The notes beneath the pieces were generated by a model that saw nothing but the letters and a program-made list of their open reading frames with translations, had not been told where the DNA came from and did no database searches. From Pseudoalteromonas sp. (GTDB taxonomy: Bacteria > Pseudomonadota > Gammaproteobacteria > Enterobacterales > Alteromonadaceae): a DNA stretch of 64,000 nucleotides. Shown here one piece after another: positions 7,834 through 17,008 of this stretch. A program made the translations under genes and the position numbers. Position 1 is the first letter of the stretch. Every line of letters starts with the position of its first letter. Location: contig NZ_JAGYIU010000004.1 of the NCBI RefSeq assembly GCF_018402495.1, forward strand, positions 516,417-580,416, given 5' to 3'.

Positions 7834-9318
7834 ATGATTAAACCTAAGCAGCAAAGCAAAGTAAATGTGATATGGGCGTTATTTATCTCCATAATATTAT
7901 GCATTATTGTAGGTAATGCATTTTTAGCGGTTAATACTATACAAGGCCTCACGCGAACGCAGCAAAGTCTTGATAATACGAATATGGTCGGCACAGCCAT
8001 TGAGCAAATGCACTTGTCTGTGGTGCAAGCTGAGTCGGGGCAGCGCGGGTATTTATTAACACAGGACGATGATTACTTAGCTCCCTATTTTGATGCGATT
8101 GCTCAGATTGAATCGCAAATCGATTATGTTCGTTCTTTGCACTCAGAGATAGAGGGGCAAGCTGAGCGTATTGCAACGTTAATTTTATTAATTGAAAATA
8201 AAATTGCTGAGCTTAAAAATACCGTTCAATTAGCACTCAATGACAAAGAACAGCATGCAATGCTAATTCTTAACACGCATAAAGGGCGTGACTTATACCG
8301 AGAAATTAGTGAGCAGGTTGATGATATTCAAGACCGAGAACTTCTGTTTAAAGTAAGCCACTTTGCTAAATTAGCGCAAATAAAAAATGAAGCAAAAATT
8401 ACTTTTAGTATCACGGCTGTCACTAGTGCGTTATTAATTGTCGGTATGTTTTTACTTGCGCGATTGAATTTAAAAAATGCTGCGATGTATCGTGCTGAGC
8501 TCGAAATGCAAAACGAAACCTTAGCCAGTAAAATAACTGAACGCACTCAAGAGCTTACTTTATATTCTGATGAGTTAAGTCGTAGTAACCGTGAGTTAGA
8601 AGAGTTTGCTTTTGTTGCCAGTCATGACTTACAAGAGCCGCTTAGAAAAATTCAAGCATTTAGCGATCGCCTCGAAAGTATGTTCAAAGACGAATTAGGT
8701 GAAAAGGGAACTGATTATATTGCTCGAATGAAAAATGCCGCACAGCGCATGTCTAATTTAATTAATGATTTATTAGCGTTCTCTCGAGTAACCACCCGAG
8801 GTAAAGATTTTACCGATACCAATCTAAATAGCATACTTAATGACATTTTAAGCGATTTAGAAATAGCTATTTACGAGTCTGGTGCGCAAGTTTTTGTAGA
8901 CGATATGCCAATTATTCAGGCCGATCCGAGTCAAATGCAGCAGCTGTTTTTAAATTTAATCTCCAATGCTGTTAAATTTAGACGTCCGTCAGTAGAGCCT
9001 ATTATTAATGTTAATTTTGAACGAACTAGCGAGTTTAGTGAAGACCATAATTGTGACGTTAGTTGGTATATTATTTCCGTAAAAGATAATGGTATTGGTT
9101 TTTCAGCTGAGTATGCAGATAAAATATTTGTGCCATTTCAGCGCTTACATGGCCGTTCACAGTACAAAGGAACGGGTATTGGCTTGTCGGTGTGTCGTAG
9201 GATTGTAGAGCGACATGGCGGAACGATTACTGCGATAAGCACCCCTGATGAGGGCGCAACCTTTATTATTAAACTACCCGTGGATGCAGAGTTATTCACA
9301 TTACAAGGAGAGGCATAA
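7834..9318 (+). CDS. CHASE3-domain sensor histidine kinase
   Basis: 494 residues: TM1 about 11-33, periplasmic helical CHASE3-like sensor about 36-185 (EQMHLSVVQAESGQRGYLLT is its hallmark), TM2 about 190-211, coiled coil about 220-255, DHp with ASHDLQEPLRKIQ (His264), and HATPase_c about 365-487 with the N box (LFLNLISNAVKF), DNGIGF and GTGIGLSVCRRIV. The SHDLQEPL H-box is the type found in bacteriophytochrome-like kinases, which pair with Rcp1-like single receivers, and exactly such a receiver follows 1 nt after the stop. The signal is unknown; CHASE3 senses extracytoplasmic cues. Confidence 0.92.
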   Translation: MIKPKQQSKVNVIWALFISIILCIIVGNAFLAVNTIQGLTRTQQSLDNTNMVGTAIEQMHLSVVQAESGQRGYLLTQDDDYLAPYFDAIAQIESQIDYVRSLHSEIEGQAERIATLILLIENKIAELKNTVQLALNDKEQHAMLILNTHKGRDLYREISEQVDDIQDRELLFKVSHFAKLAQIKNEAKITFSITAVTSALLIVGMFLLARLNLKNAAMYRAELEMQNETLASKITERTQELTLYSDELSRSNRELEEFAFVASHDLQEPLRKIQAFSDRLESMFKDELGEKGTDYIARMKNAAQRMSNLINDLLAFSRVTTRGKDFTDTNLNSILNDILSDLEIAIYESGAQVFVDDMPIIQADPSQMQQLFLNLISNAVKFRRPSVEPIINVNFERTSEFSEDHNCDVSWYIISVKDNGIGFSAEYADKIFVPFQRLHGRSQYKGTGIGLSVCRRIVERHGGTITAISTPDEGATFIIKLPVDAELFTLQGEA

Positions 9319-9319
9319 T

Positions 9320-9781
9320 ATGCCATTAACAAACGCAAAACCCATTACCATTTTAATGGCAGACGATGATGAAGATGATCGTTTATTAACACAAGATGCC
9401 CTTGCTGAAAGTCGCGTTTTAAATGAATTACACTTTGTTGAAGACGGTGTAGAGCTTTTAGAATATTTAGAGCGCAAAGGTAAGTTTGAAGACAAAAGCG
9501 TATCCCCAAGGCCCGGCTTAATTTTACTTGATTTAAATATGCCAAGAATGGACGGCCGTGAAGCACTTCAAACCATTAAAGCCAATCCTAATTTAAAGGG
9601 CATCCCAGTGGTTATTTTAACAACTTCAAAGCAAGAAGAAGACATGGTTAAAGGGTATAACCTTGGGGCGGCATCATACATTACCAAGCCGGTAACGTTT
9701 GATGGTTTAGTGGAGCTAATGAAAACGTTAGGTAAATATTGGGTTGAATTTGTAGAGCTACCAAACACGTTTAACGATTAA
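9320..9781 (+). CDS. Rcp1-like single-domain response regulator
   Basis: 153-residue receiver without output domain. It has ADDDEDD (14-20), phospho-acceptor Asp71 in LLDLNMPRMDG and Lys123 in ITKPV. The long helix1-strand2 region and the EYLERKG segment are typical of Rcp1-type partners of cyanobacterial and bacterial phytochrome kinases. I chose the ATG at 9320: AGGAG lies about 9 nt upstream and the codon follows the kinase stop by 1 nt. A longer in-frame start at 9248 would add 24 unrelated residues overlapping the kinase. It probably shuttles phosphate between the CHASE3 kinase and other histidine-containing proteins of this cluster. Confidence 0.92.
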   Translation: MPLTNAKPITILMADDDEDDRLLTQDALAESRVLNELHFVEDGVELLEYLERKGKFEDKSVSPRPGLILLDLNMPRMDGREALQTIKANPNLKGIPVVILTTSKQEEDMVKGYNLGAASYITKPVTFDGLVELMKTLGKYWVEFVELPNTFND

Positions 9782-9806
9782 GCACAGCATTAAAATAGGA
9801 GACGCT

Positions 9807-11768
9807 ATGTTAGCAAAGGCAACGAAACTGCTACTTGTTGAAGACGATGAAGATGATTACATTTTAACTCGTGACTATTTAGAGCAGCTCAGTTCCCATG
9901 TGTTTGACATAGAGTGGATAAGCTCTCCTGAGCAGGCAATACATGTACTAAGTAAAAATGAGCATGATATTTGTCTGCTTGACTATCGCTTAGGTGCCTC
10001 AGATGGCTTAAGTGTTTTAAAAAAAGCCATTAAAAATGGCTTTTGTGGGCCTATTATCATGCTAACGGGGCAATCTAACGATGCCCTTGATTCTGCTGCG
10101 CTTGATGCCGGTGCAGTTGATTATTTAGTTAAAAGTGAAATGAGTGGTAGCCGGTTTGCCCGTTCTATTCGTTATGCTTTAGCGCGCCGCGATGTAGAAG
10201 ATGAGCGCGTTGAACGTTTAAAGGCAGAGGCTGAAAACCGTTCAAAAGATCGCTTTTTAGCGCATTTAAGCCACGAATTACGTACACCCTTGTCCTCTAT
10301 TTTAGGCTATACCGAGTTATTGATGCTCAGTGACTTTAATAAGCAGGCTGAAAACGAGCTAGGGGTGATTTATCGCAATGGTAAGCACTTACTAAGTTTG
10401 CTGAATGACGTTTTAGATTTATCTAAGATTGCTGTAGATAAACTTGAGCTTAATCTCAGTGATGTAAACCTTGATAGTCTAATGGCCGATGTGTTTACTT
10501 TAATGCGCGTTTCAGCCCTTGATAAAGGCTTATCGCTAAGGTTTGAATCGCTGGCACCTTTGCCGTTAGTAGTGAATGCGGATGATACTCGCCTTCGACA
10601 AATATTAATAAATCTTATCAATAATGCGATTAAATTTACTGAGCAGGGTGAAATTGTGGTTAACGCGTGGACTGAGATGGTGGTTGAACGTGAAATGTTA
10701 TTTTTTAGTATTAAAGATTCAGGTGTGGGTATTGCTCCAGAAAAACAAGCACTCATTTTTAAGCCTTTTGAGCAAATAGCCGATGTTGAATCGCGCTCAG
10801 TAGGTGGAGCGGGATTGGGCTTAGCTATTTGTTCTGAATTGCTTAGTCGTATGCAGGGTACTATTTCGCTAGACTCTCACGAAGGTGAAGGGTCAACCTT
10901 CACTATTTCGTTATATCCTGGGAATATAAAAAAGGTAAAGCGTAATTTATTAAAACTTGATTTAACGCCTAATATGCAGCAAAAAACAACCCCATGCCAA
11001 GTTACTGGACACGTATTGGTGGTGGATGATTTACGTGATTTGCGCGTATTAGTTGGCCACTTAATTAGCTCAGCGGGTGCAGATGTAGATTATGCTGATA
11101 ATGGTAAACAAGCGCTTGATAAAGTAAAAAAGCAGCTTACAGAGAGGCATGCCACTTACGATATTATATTTTTAGATATTCATATGCCGGTGATGGGCGG
11201 AAAAGAAGCAGCCATTGAGCTTAGAAAGCTAGGCTTTAAAGGAGCAATAATTGCCCTAACCGCGGCGACAATGAAAGGCATTCGTAATGAACTAACCGCG
11301 TTAGGATTTGATGATATGATTGCCAAACCTGTCGACTCGAACTTACTTTACCAATGTTTAGAATCAAGGCTTGGGCAAAAAGCACAACGCATTTCATCGA
11401 TACCGTCAACGGCAAAGCCTAATGCTAAAATAAAGCGTTTTTTATTAGTGGAAGACGATGCCGATGCTGCGCAAATAACGCAGCTTTTGTTAGAAAGCTT
11501 AGATGTAGAAACTACGATTGTAACTAATGTAGAGGCCTGTTGCACAATGCTTAAGCAAGACAGTGACTACGATAAGGTGTTACTCGACATGCAGTTACCC
11601 GATGGTTCAGGTTTAGAGCTTGCTGGTTTTATTAAAGAACATTACCCTAGCATTAAACGAGTAATTATTAGCGGTTTGGAGCCCGATGCAGTTCACATTA
11701 GGCAGTTAGAAATAGATCAAGTTTTACTTAAACCAATAAACCTAGCGCTATTAAATGAGCTTGTTTAA
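9807..11768 (+). CDS. Hybrid histidine kinase, REC-HisKA-HATPase-REC-REC
   Basis: 653 residues, no membrane segment. REC1 (about 7-125, Asp59; its Lys109 is followed by Ser instead of Pro), HisKA with HLSHELRTPL (His156), HATPase_c (about 260-370, N box around 269-275, GGAGLGLAI), REC2 (about 402-520, Asp457) and REC3 (about 544-653, Asp594, KPIN). All three receivers keep the acidic pocket and Lys, so all could be phosphorylated. The N-terminal receiver makes it a kinase gated by an upstream kinase, probably the CHASE3 protein. Last gene of the cluster, 25 nt after the Rcp1-like gene, with AGGAG before the ATG. No terminator is obvious before the convergent lacI-type gene. Confidence 0.92.
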   Translation: MLAKATKLLLVEDDEDDYILTRDYLEQLSSHVFDIEWISSPEQAIHVLSKNEHDICLLDYRLGASDGLSVLKKAIKNGFCGPIIMLTGQSNDALDSAALDAGAVDYLVKSEMSGSRFARSIRYALARRDVEDERVERLKAEAENRSKDRFLAHLSHELRTPLSSILGYTELLMLSDFNKQAENELGVIYRNGKHLLSLLNDVLDLSKIAVDKLELNLSDVNLDSLMADVFTLMRVSALDKGLSLRFESLAPLPLVVNADDTRLRQILINLINNAIKFTEQGEIVVNAWTEMVVEREMLFFSIKDSGVGIAPEKQALIFKPFEQIADVESRSVGGAGLGLAICSELLSRMQGTISLDSHEGEGSTFTISLYPGNIKKVKRNLLKLDLTPNMQQKTTPCQVTGHVLVVDDLRDLRVLVGHLISSAGADVDYADNGKQALDKVKKQLTERHATYDIIFLDIHMPVMGGKEAAIELRKLGFKGAIIALTAATMKGIRNELTALGFDDMIAKPVDSNLLYQCLESRLGQKAQRISSIPSTAKPNAKIKRFLLVEDDADAAQITQLLLESLDVETTIVTNVEACCTMLKQDSDYDKVLLDMQLPDGSGLELAGFIKEHYPSIKRVIISGLEPDAVHIRQLEIDQVLLKPINLALLNELV

Positions 11769-11796
11769 TGCTGCTATTAGCTTTTATAACCGTCAG

Positions 11797-12798
11797 TTAG
11801 GTAATATTAACGACCGATTGGCGTATGACTAACTCAGGCTCAAATAAAGTTTGAATAGGCTGTACGCTTTTTTGATATACATGGCTCAGTACCCACTGTG
11901 CGGCTACTTTACCCATTTCATCTATTGGGTAATTAATAGTGCTCAAAGGGGGGTATACATGGCGAGTAAAAAATACATTATCGTAGCCTATAATTGAAAG
12001 TTGTGCGGGTAGTTCAATGCCATGCTCTCTGGCACTGACCATTGCACCCGTTGCCATTTCGTCATTGGCGCACACCAAGGCAGTAATCGCGGGATTATTT
12101 TTATAAAGAGCAGAAAATCCTTCGTAGCCGCTATCTTCTATAAAGTCACCTTCATACAAACTGTTTTCATTAAACTCAATAGCGTGTTCAGCAAGCGCTT
12201 GTTTATGTCCGTTTAAACGCTCTTGGGCGTCTTTTTTCCATAAAGGGCCGCTAATGTAAGCAATGTTTTTGTGGCCAGAATCAAGAATATACTTAGTTGC
12301 TAAATAGCCACCTTTGACATTATCAAGAATAATACAGCGATCGGCGAGCTCAGGAATATGGCGATTGAGTAAAACAAACGGCGTTTTACCTTTGCTCAGC
12401 TTTATTAAATATTCATCGCTAACCGCTTCAACATGTAAAATAAGTGCATCGCAGTTTCGACTAATTAAAAACTCTATGCCTTGTTGTTCCCGCTCTGCGT
12501 CACTGTGCCCTGCGGTAATAATAACGTGTTTACCTTGGTTTCGGAGGGTGTTTTCTATGCCGCTCATCATAGGGCCATAAAATGGACCCTTTAGCTCAGA
12601 GACCAATAACCCCGCACTATTAGAGCAATTAGAGGCTAATGACTGGGCGATCGAATTTGGACGATAGCCTAATTCTTCCATCGCTAAAGTCACTTTTTTT
12701 CTGGTGGTGTCACTGACGTTTGCATTGTTGTTCATTACTCTTGAGACGGTAGCAAGGGATACCCCCGCAAGTTTTGACACCTCATAAATGGTAGCCAT
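11797..12798 (-). CDS. LacI-family transcriptional repressor of the beta-glucoside locus
   Basis: 333 residues. The N-terminal HTH reads MATIYEVSKLAGVSLATVSRVMN (1-23) with the hinge helix SIAQSLASN (about 48-57), followed by a periplasmic-binding-protein-like sensor domain with the family motif VCANDEMATGAM. It is the last gene of a minus-strand operon with the transporter and GH1 genes, 12 nt after the transporter stop. Two perfect palindromes of the LacI type (15558-15571 and 15614-15633) lie between this operon and the divergent sugar operon and are its probable operators. The inducer is probably glucose or a small beta-glucoside; that is inference from context. Confidence 0.9.
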   Translation of the reverse strand: MATIYEVSKLAGVSLATVSRVMNNNANVSDTTRKKVTLAMEELGYRPNSIAQSLASNCSNSAGLLVSELKGPFYGPMMSGIENTLRNQGKHVIITAGHSDAEREQQGIEFLISRNCDALILHVEAVSDEYLIKLSKGKTPFVLLNRHIPELADRCIILDNVKGGYLATKYILDSGHKNIAYISGPLWKKDAQERLNGHKQALAEHAIEFNENSLYEGDFIEDSGYEGFSALYKNNPAITALVCANDEMATGAMVSAREHGIELPAQLSIIGYDNVFFTRHVYPPLSTINYPIDEMGKVAAQWVLSHVYQKSVQPIQTLFEPELVIRQSVVNIT

Positions 12799-12809
12799 GC
12801 TATTCCTTG

Positions 12810-14138
12810 TTACAAATTGCTTTTTTGTGTTAAATCGGCAGTGATTTTTTTTATAGTTTGATTATCTAGGCTGTATTTACTCATTATTAAAGCCACAAGT
12901 ACACTGCCAATCGCAGGGTAAAGTGTAAATGAGGTTAAAATACCGGTTTTGGTTACTTCACTTAATTCTACATTGGCTTGATATTGATAATAAGCAAGTA
13001 ACCAACCCGCTATAGCACCGCCTAATGCAAGCCCCAATTTGATAAAAAATACGATGCTTGCGTAAACCAACCCGGTTAGTCGTCGGCCATTTTGCCAAAC
13101 GCCATAGTCAATCGCATCAGCCATTTTTGCCCACAATAAAGGTGTTGCCATTTGGGTGAAAAAACACCATAAAAAGTATACTAAAAACGCTAGCAAAACA
13201 TGTTCATTAGGGATAAAAAAAGCCAGACAGCTGAGTATGGCAGAAATATATTGCAGATAAATATAAGCGGTTCTTTTGTCTAAGCGTTTACTTAAAGGTT
13301 GGGCACAGGCACAGCCAATGATATTACCTACCATACCTAAGGTTACAAATTCAGTGATTAAATCTTCTTTCCCAAGGACATATTTTACATAATAAATAGC
13401 TAAGGTAGTGCGCAGTACCATACTGGTTAAAAGGACGAGTGCTGCTAAACAGAGAATTTTAAACGGCTGATTTTGCCATAAAAAATGTAGCTGTGTTTTT
13501 AAAGATAATTTGTGTGGCGGATTGACTACTCGCTCTTTGGTGTAGCGAAAACAAATTAGAAATAAAACCACCCCTAGGCAACTCATCACTAACATAGTGA
13601 GTTGATAGCCTAATTCATTATTACCCTCGCCAAACCACTTTACTAGAGGTAAGGTGCAACTTGTAACCAATAAACCACCTAGCATACCAAACACAAAACG
13701 GTATGACTGAATAGAAACGCGCTCGTTAGGGTTGCGACTGAGTACGCCGCCAAGTGCTGAATAGGGAATGTTAATTGCGGTGTAAACCAGCATTAGTAGT
13801 GTATAGGTGACAAACGCGTAAATAATTTTATTGTTACCATCAAGCGCAGGGGTAGTAAAGGTGATCACACTAATAACAGCAAAAGGAAGTGCAAGCCAAA
13901 GTAGGTAAGGTCGGTAGCTGCCGTACTTTGTGTGGGTGGCATCGGTCAGGGCGCCCATTATTGGGTCTGTTACTGCGTCAATGACTCTGACGACTAAAAA
14001 AAGGGTACCAACCACAGCAGGCGAAATGCCAAAAATGTCGGTGTAAAAAAAGGTTAAAAATAGCATCACGGTTTGAAAAATAATATTACTGGCCGTGTCA
14101 CCGAGGCCATAAGCTATTTTTTCTTTTTTACTCAGCAT
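12810..14138 (-). CDS. GPH-family glycoside:cation symporter (MelB-like)
   Basis: 442-residue, 12-helix transporter. KEKIAYGLGDTASNIIF at the start, FFYTDIFGISPAVVGTLFLVVRVIDAVTDPIMG and the cytoplasmic TKYGSYRPYLLW loop are signatures of the glycoside-pentoside-hexuronide family, which takes up oligosaccharides or glycosides with sodium or protons. The ATG at 14138 is preferred; an in-frame GTG at 14147 adds three residues and lies closer to the upstream stop. It follows the GH1 beta-glucosidase gene and precedes the repressor gene, so it should import the disaccharides (cellobiose- or laminaribiose-type) that GH1 cleaves. Confidence 0.88.
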   Translation of the reverse strand: MLSKKEKIAYGLGDTASNIIFQTVMLFLTFFYTDIFGISPAVVGTLFLVVRVIDAVTDPIMGALTDATHTKYGSYRPYLLWLALPFAVISVITFTTPALDGNNKIIYAFVTYTLLMLVYTAINIPYSALGGVLSRNPNERVSIQSYRFVFGMLGGLLVTSCTLPLVKWFGEGNNELGYQLTMLVMSCLGVVLFLICFRYTKERVVNPPHKLSLKTQLHFLWQNQPFKILCLAALVLLTSMVLRTTLAIYYVKYVLGKEDLITEFVTLGMVGNIIGCACAQPLSKRLDKRTAYIYLQYISAILSCLAFFIPNEHVLLAFLVYFLWCFFTQMATPLLWAKMADAIDYGVWQNGRRLTGLVYASIVFFIKLGLALGGAIAGWLLAYYQYQANVELSEVTKTGILTSFTLYPAIGSVLVALIMSKYSLDNQTIKKITADLTQKSNL

Positions 14139-14153
14139 AAAAGCCACTCGTTA

Positions 14154-15500
14154 TTATTTTTGGCGCTGTTTAAGAAAATCGCGATACGCAATTGCGCTTT
14201 GTTTCAAAGTTCGTTGTTGAGTTCGGTAATCTACATAGACTAATCCAAAGCGTTTTTCATAGCCATAGGCCCATTCAAAATTATCCATTAAACTCCATGC
14301 AAAATAACCTTGAATGTTAACACCTTGCTCAACCGCAGTATGAACGGCATTAATATGAGTATGATAGTAGTTGATACGCGCTGTGTCGTTTATTTTACCA
14401 TTACTTAATACATCAGCCATCGCGGCGCCGTTTTCAGTTATATATACTTTAGGTAGCGTGTAACGATCATTTAATGAAAGTAGGAGTTCACATAATCCCT
14501 GCGGGTATATTTCCCAGCCCATATCAGTAATCGCAATGTTTGTTAAAGGGACTTCTTCAAACCAATGATCTGGCGTGTTTTTATAGTGAATACGAGTATA
14601 GTAATTAACCCCTAAAAAATCGATTTTTTGACTAATAATCGCCATGTCGCCATCCGCCATGTCGGGTTTTGCATCACTGCTCAGCTGGTTAATCATCTCA
14701 GGGTAATGACCCTCTAATACAGCCTGAATATACCATTGGTTATGATAGTCATCAGCTAATTTAGCAGCGCGTTCATCGTCAGGAGTAAACGGATAGGCAG
14801 GGCTAAAATTAAGCACAATACCGGCCTCTATCTTAGGGCAGTTTTTGCGTATCACTTGCATAGCCAACCCATGGGCGAGTAATAAATGGTGCGCCGCTTG
14901 TCGTCCTGCTTGTTGGCTTTTAATTCCGGGTGCATGTACGCCAATTTCATAACCTAAATAGGCGCTACAAAATGGCTCATTTAATGTGGCATAAGAGTCC
15001 ACTAACCCTTCTAATTGTTGTGTTACTACGTGAGCATAATGGGCAAATTGATACGCGGTATCACGATTTAGCCAGCCTCCATTATCTTCTAAATGCTGTG
15101 GTAAATCCCAGTGATATAAAGTGACATACGTTTTGATATTGCGTGCTTTAAGCGCTTGAAGTAGTGATTTATAAAACGTTATGCCTTGAATGTTTAAACT
15201 TCCATCTTGATGTAAAACGCGTGGCCAAGAAATTGAAAGACGATAAGCGTCTACGGCTAAATCGGCAATCATTTGTACGTCTTGTTGCCAATACTTTATA
15301 TGCTCACAGGCTTGATTGCCATTACTGTTATCTGCAATGGTGTTTGGTTTATTACAAAAAGTATCCCAAATACAGGGAAGGCGTGTTTTATGAGCCCCTT
15401 CTATTTGAAAAGAGGCCGTGGCAACACCAAAAATAAATGGTGGTTTTAAAAGGGGCGATGTGCCTGGTAACGAAATTGTTTTAAACACAATGAGATACAT
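14154..15500 (-). CDS. GH1 beta-glucosidase
   Basis: 448 residues without signal peptide, so cytoplasmic. GH1 landmarks are present: FIFGVATASFQIEG near the start, acid/base Glu175 in TLNEP, FLGVNYYTR, and nucleophile Glu356 in YITENGAA, with the substrate-binding WSLMDNFEWAYGY close to the C-terminus. It should hydrolyse terminal beta-D-glucosyl (possibly galactosyl) residues of imported disaccharides. The start is uncertain: AAGG lies directly against the ATG at 15500, while a GTG at 15488 has that site about 11-12 nt upstream and may be the true start. It is first in the operon GH1-transporter-repressor. Confidence 0.92.
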   Translation of the reverse strand: MYLIVFKTISLPGTSPLLKPPFIFGVATASFQIEGAHKTRLPCIWDTFCNKPNTIADNSNGNQACEHIKYWQQDVQMIADLAVDAYRLSISWPRVLHQDGSLNIQGITFYKSLLQALKARNIKTYVTLYHWDLPQHLEDNGGWLNRDTAYQFAHYAHVVTQQLEGLVDSYATLNEPFCSAYLGYEIGVHAPGIKSQQAGRQAAHHLLLAHGLAMQVIRKNCPKIEAGIVLNFSPAYPFTPDDERAAKLADDYHNQWYIQAVLEGHYPEMINQLSSDAKPDMADGDMAIISQKIDFLGVNYYTRIHYKNTPDHWFEEVPLTNIAITDMGWEIYPQGLCELLLSLNDRYTLPKVYITENGAAMADVLSNGKINDTARINYYHTHINAVHTAVEQGVNIQGYFAWSLMDNFEWAYGYEKRFGLVYVDYRTQQRTLKQSAIAYRDFLKQRQK

Positions 15501-15557
15501 CCTTAAGCTTGTAATAATAATGATCGGTTAAACAATAGAGATTACATAAGATAATAA

Positions 15558-15571
15558 TGTAAGCGCTTACA
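15558..15571. promoter_or_regulatory. LacI-family operator 1
   Basis: TGTAAGCGCTTACA is a perfect 14-bp palindrome with the central CG typical of LacI/GalR operators. It lies 58 bp upstream of the GH1 start, between divergent sugar operons, one of which encodes a LacI-type regulator. Confidence 0.85.
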
Positions 15572-15613
15572 AAAACATTGTAAATAAATTGATAATTTTT
15601 TCCTGTATGCTAT

Positions 15614-15633
15614 AAATGTAAGCGCTTACATTT
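15614..15633. promoter_or_regulatory. LacI-family operator 2
   Basis: AAATGTAAGCGCTTACATTT is a perfect 20-bp palindrome containing the same 14-bp core as operator 1. The centres are 59 bp apart. It lies 94 bp upstream of the FHS transporter gene. Two copies suggest that each divergent promoter has its own site, or that a tetramer or two dimers act together. Confidence 0.87.
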
Positions 15634-15726
15634 GGTGTTGCAACTATAATCTGCATTTTTAGTTTTATTAAAGGCGATTAAATAGAGGTAACAATCTGAT
15701 AATTATAAATAATTAGAGATTATATT

Positions 15727-16992
15727 ATGGCACATATCACACAGCCACTACCGGCAGCAGAAAACAGCCAAAAACCAGGGTCTACACACAGCTTTGCGTT
15801 AACATCGCTTACGACCTTGTTTTTTATGTGGGGTTTTCTTACTTGCCTGAACGATATTTTAATTCCGTATTTAAAGGGGCTATTTTCCCTTAATTACACT
15901 CAAGCAATGTTAGTGCAATTTTGTTTTTTTGGTGCCTACTTTGTTATGTCAATTCCGGCGGGGAAGCTGGTTAGTAAAATAGGCTACCAATTCGGTATTG
16001 TTATTGGTCTGGTTGTTGCTGCAATAGGGTGTGCATTATTTTATCCTGCTGCAGAGGCGCACGTTTACGAGCTATTTTTATTTGCTTTATTTGTGCTTGC
16101 TTCAGGGATCACTATTTTACAAGTCTCTGCTAACCCTTATGTAAGCGTATTAGGGCCTGCAAAAACAGCATCTTCACGTTTAACCATGACCCAAGCTTTT
16201 AATTCTTTGGGGACAACGGTTGCGCCATTATTTGGTAGCTGGTTAATTTTGTCTGAAATTAGCCAAGCCACAGCCGAACAAGTTAAGTTTCCTTATTTAA
16301 TGCTCAGTGCAAGCTTATTGATACTGGCTATAATTTTTGCTTTTTTAAAGCTACCTAAACTCGGTAAAGCGATTGATAGTGAAGCTGAAAATCAAGGTGA
16401 CACTGAATTTGTTGACTTAGGCAGTGTTTGGAAATATCGCCATCTTATTTTAGGTGCTATTGGTATTTTTGTTTATGTGGGCGCAGAGGTTGCTATCGGT
16501 AGCTTTTTAGTCGGCTTTTTAACTCTTGAGCATATCGCGGGCTTACCAGAGCAACAAGCGGCACATTACATAAGCTATTATTTTGCAGGGGCAATGATAG
16601 GCCGCTTTGTTGGCGCAGCGATTATGCAAAAATTAAATGCAGCTAAGGTATTAGCTTGGCATGGTATTTTAGCGGGTGTGCTGGTGTTAATTGCGATGAC
16701 AGGGCAAGGAACACTCGCTATGTGGGCTATTTTATTGGTTGGCTTATGTAATTCTATTATGTTCCCCACTATTTTTAGTTTAGCCCTTCAAGGCCTAGGT
16801 AAATATACATCGCAAGGCTCAGGTATTTTATGCTTAGCGATTGTAGGTGGAGCTATTATTCCATTACTACAAGGTATGCTGGCTGATAATATTGGCGTGC
16901 AGTTAGCGCTTATACTGCCTATTGGCTGCTATTTATATATTACTTACTTCGCGCTGTTTGGTGCAAAAAAAACAACGTCCACTCGTCTTTGA
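15727..16992 (+). CDS. FHS-family sugar MFS transporter (glucose/galactose, GluP/FucP-like)
   Basis: 421 residues, 12 membrane helices. The N-terminal [25 protein letters not shown] segment is the signature of the fucose-galactose-glucose:proton symporter family; the later [20 protein letters not shown] and [13 protein letters not shown] also fit. GluP-type members carry glucose and galactose. It is the first gene of the plus-strand operon, 16 nt ahead of the secreted GH3 gene, and likely imports the glucose that enzyme releases. Expression is expected to respond to the two operators upstream. Confidence 0.9.
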   Translation: MAHITQPLPAAENSQKPGSTHSFALTSLTTLFFMWGFLTCLNDILIPYLKGLFSLNYTQAMLVQFCFFGAYFVMSIPAGKLVSKIGYQFGIVIGLVVAAIGCALFYPAAEAHVYELFLFALFVLASGITILQVSANPYVSVLGPAKTASSRLTMTQAFNSLGTTVAPLFGSWLILSEISQATAEQVKFPYLMLSASLLILAIIFAFLKLPKLGKAIDSEAENQGDTEFVDLGSVWKYRHLILGAIGIFVYVGAEVAIGSFLVGFLTLEHIAGLPEQQAAHYISYYFAGAMIGRFVGAAIMQKLNAAKVLAWHGILAGVLVLIAMTGQGTLAMWAILLVGLCNSIMFPTIFSLALQGLGKYTSQGSGILCLAIVGGAIIPLLQGMLADNIGVQLALILPIGCYLYITYFALFGAKKTTSTRL

Positions 16993-17008
16993 GTTTTAGG
17001 TGAATGCT

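Noticed and set aside
9248..9319. 24-residue N-terminal extension of the Rcp1-like receiver
   Set aside because: It overlaps the kinase 3' end in another frame; the receiver fold and the AGGAG site both point to the ATG at 9320.
10370..10756. 128-codon open frame on the minus strand inside the hybrid kinase gene
   Set aside because: Antisense to conserved HisKA/HATPase codons, no ribosome site, low-complexity Ser-rich product typical of shadow frames.
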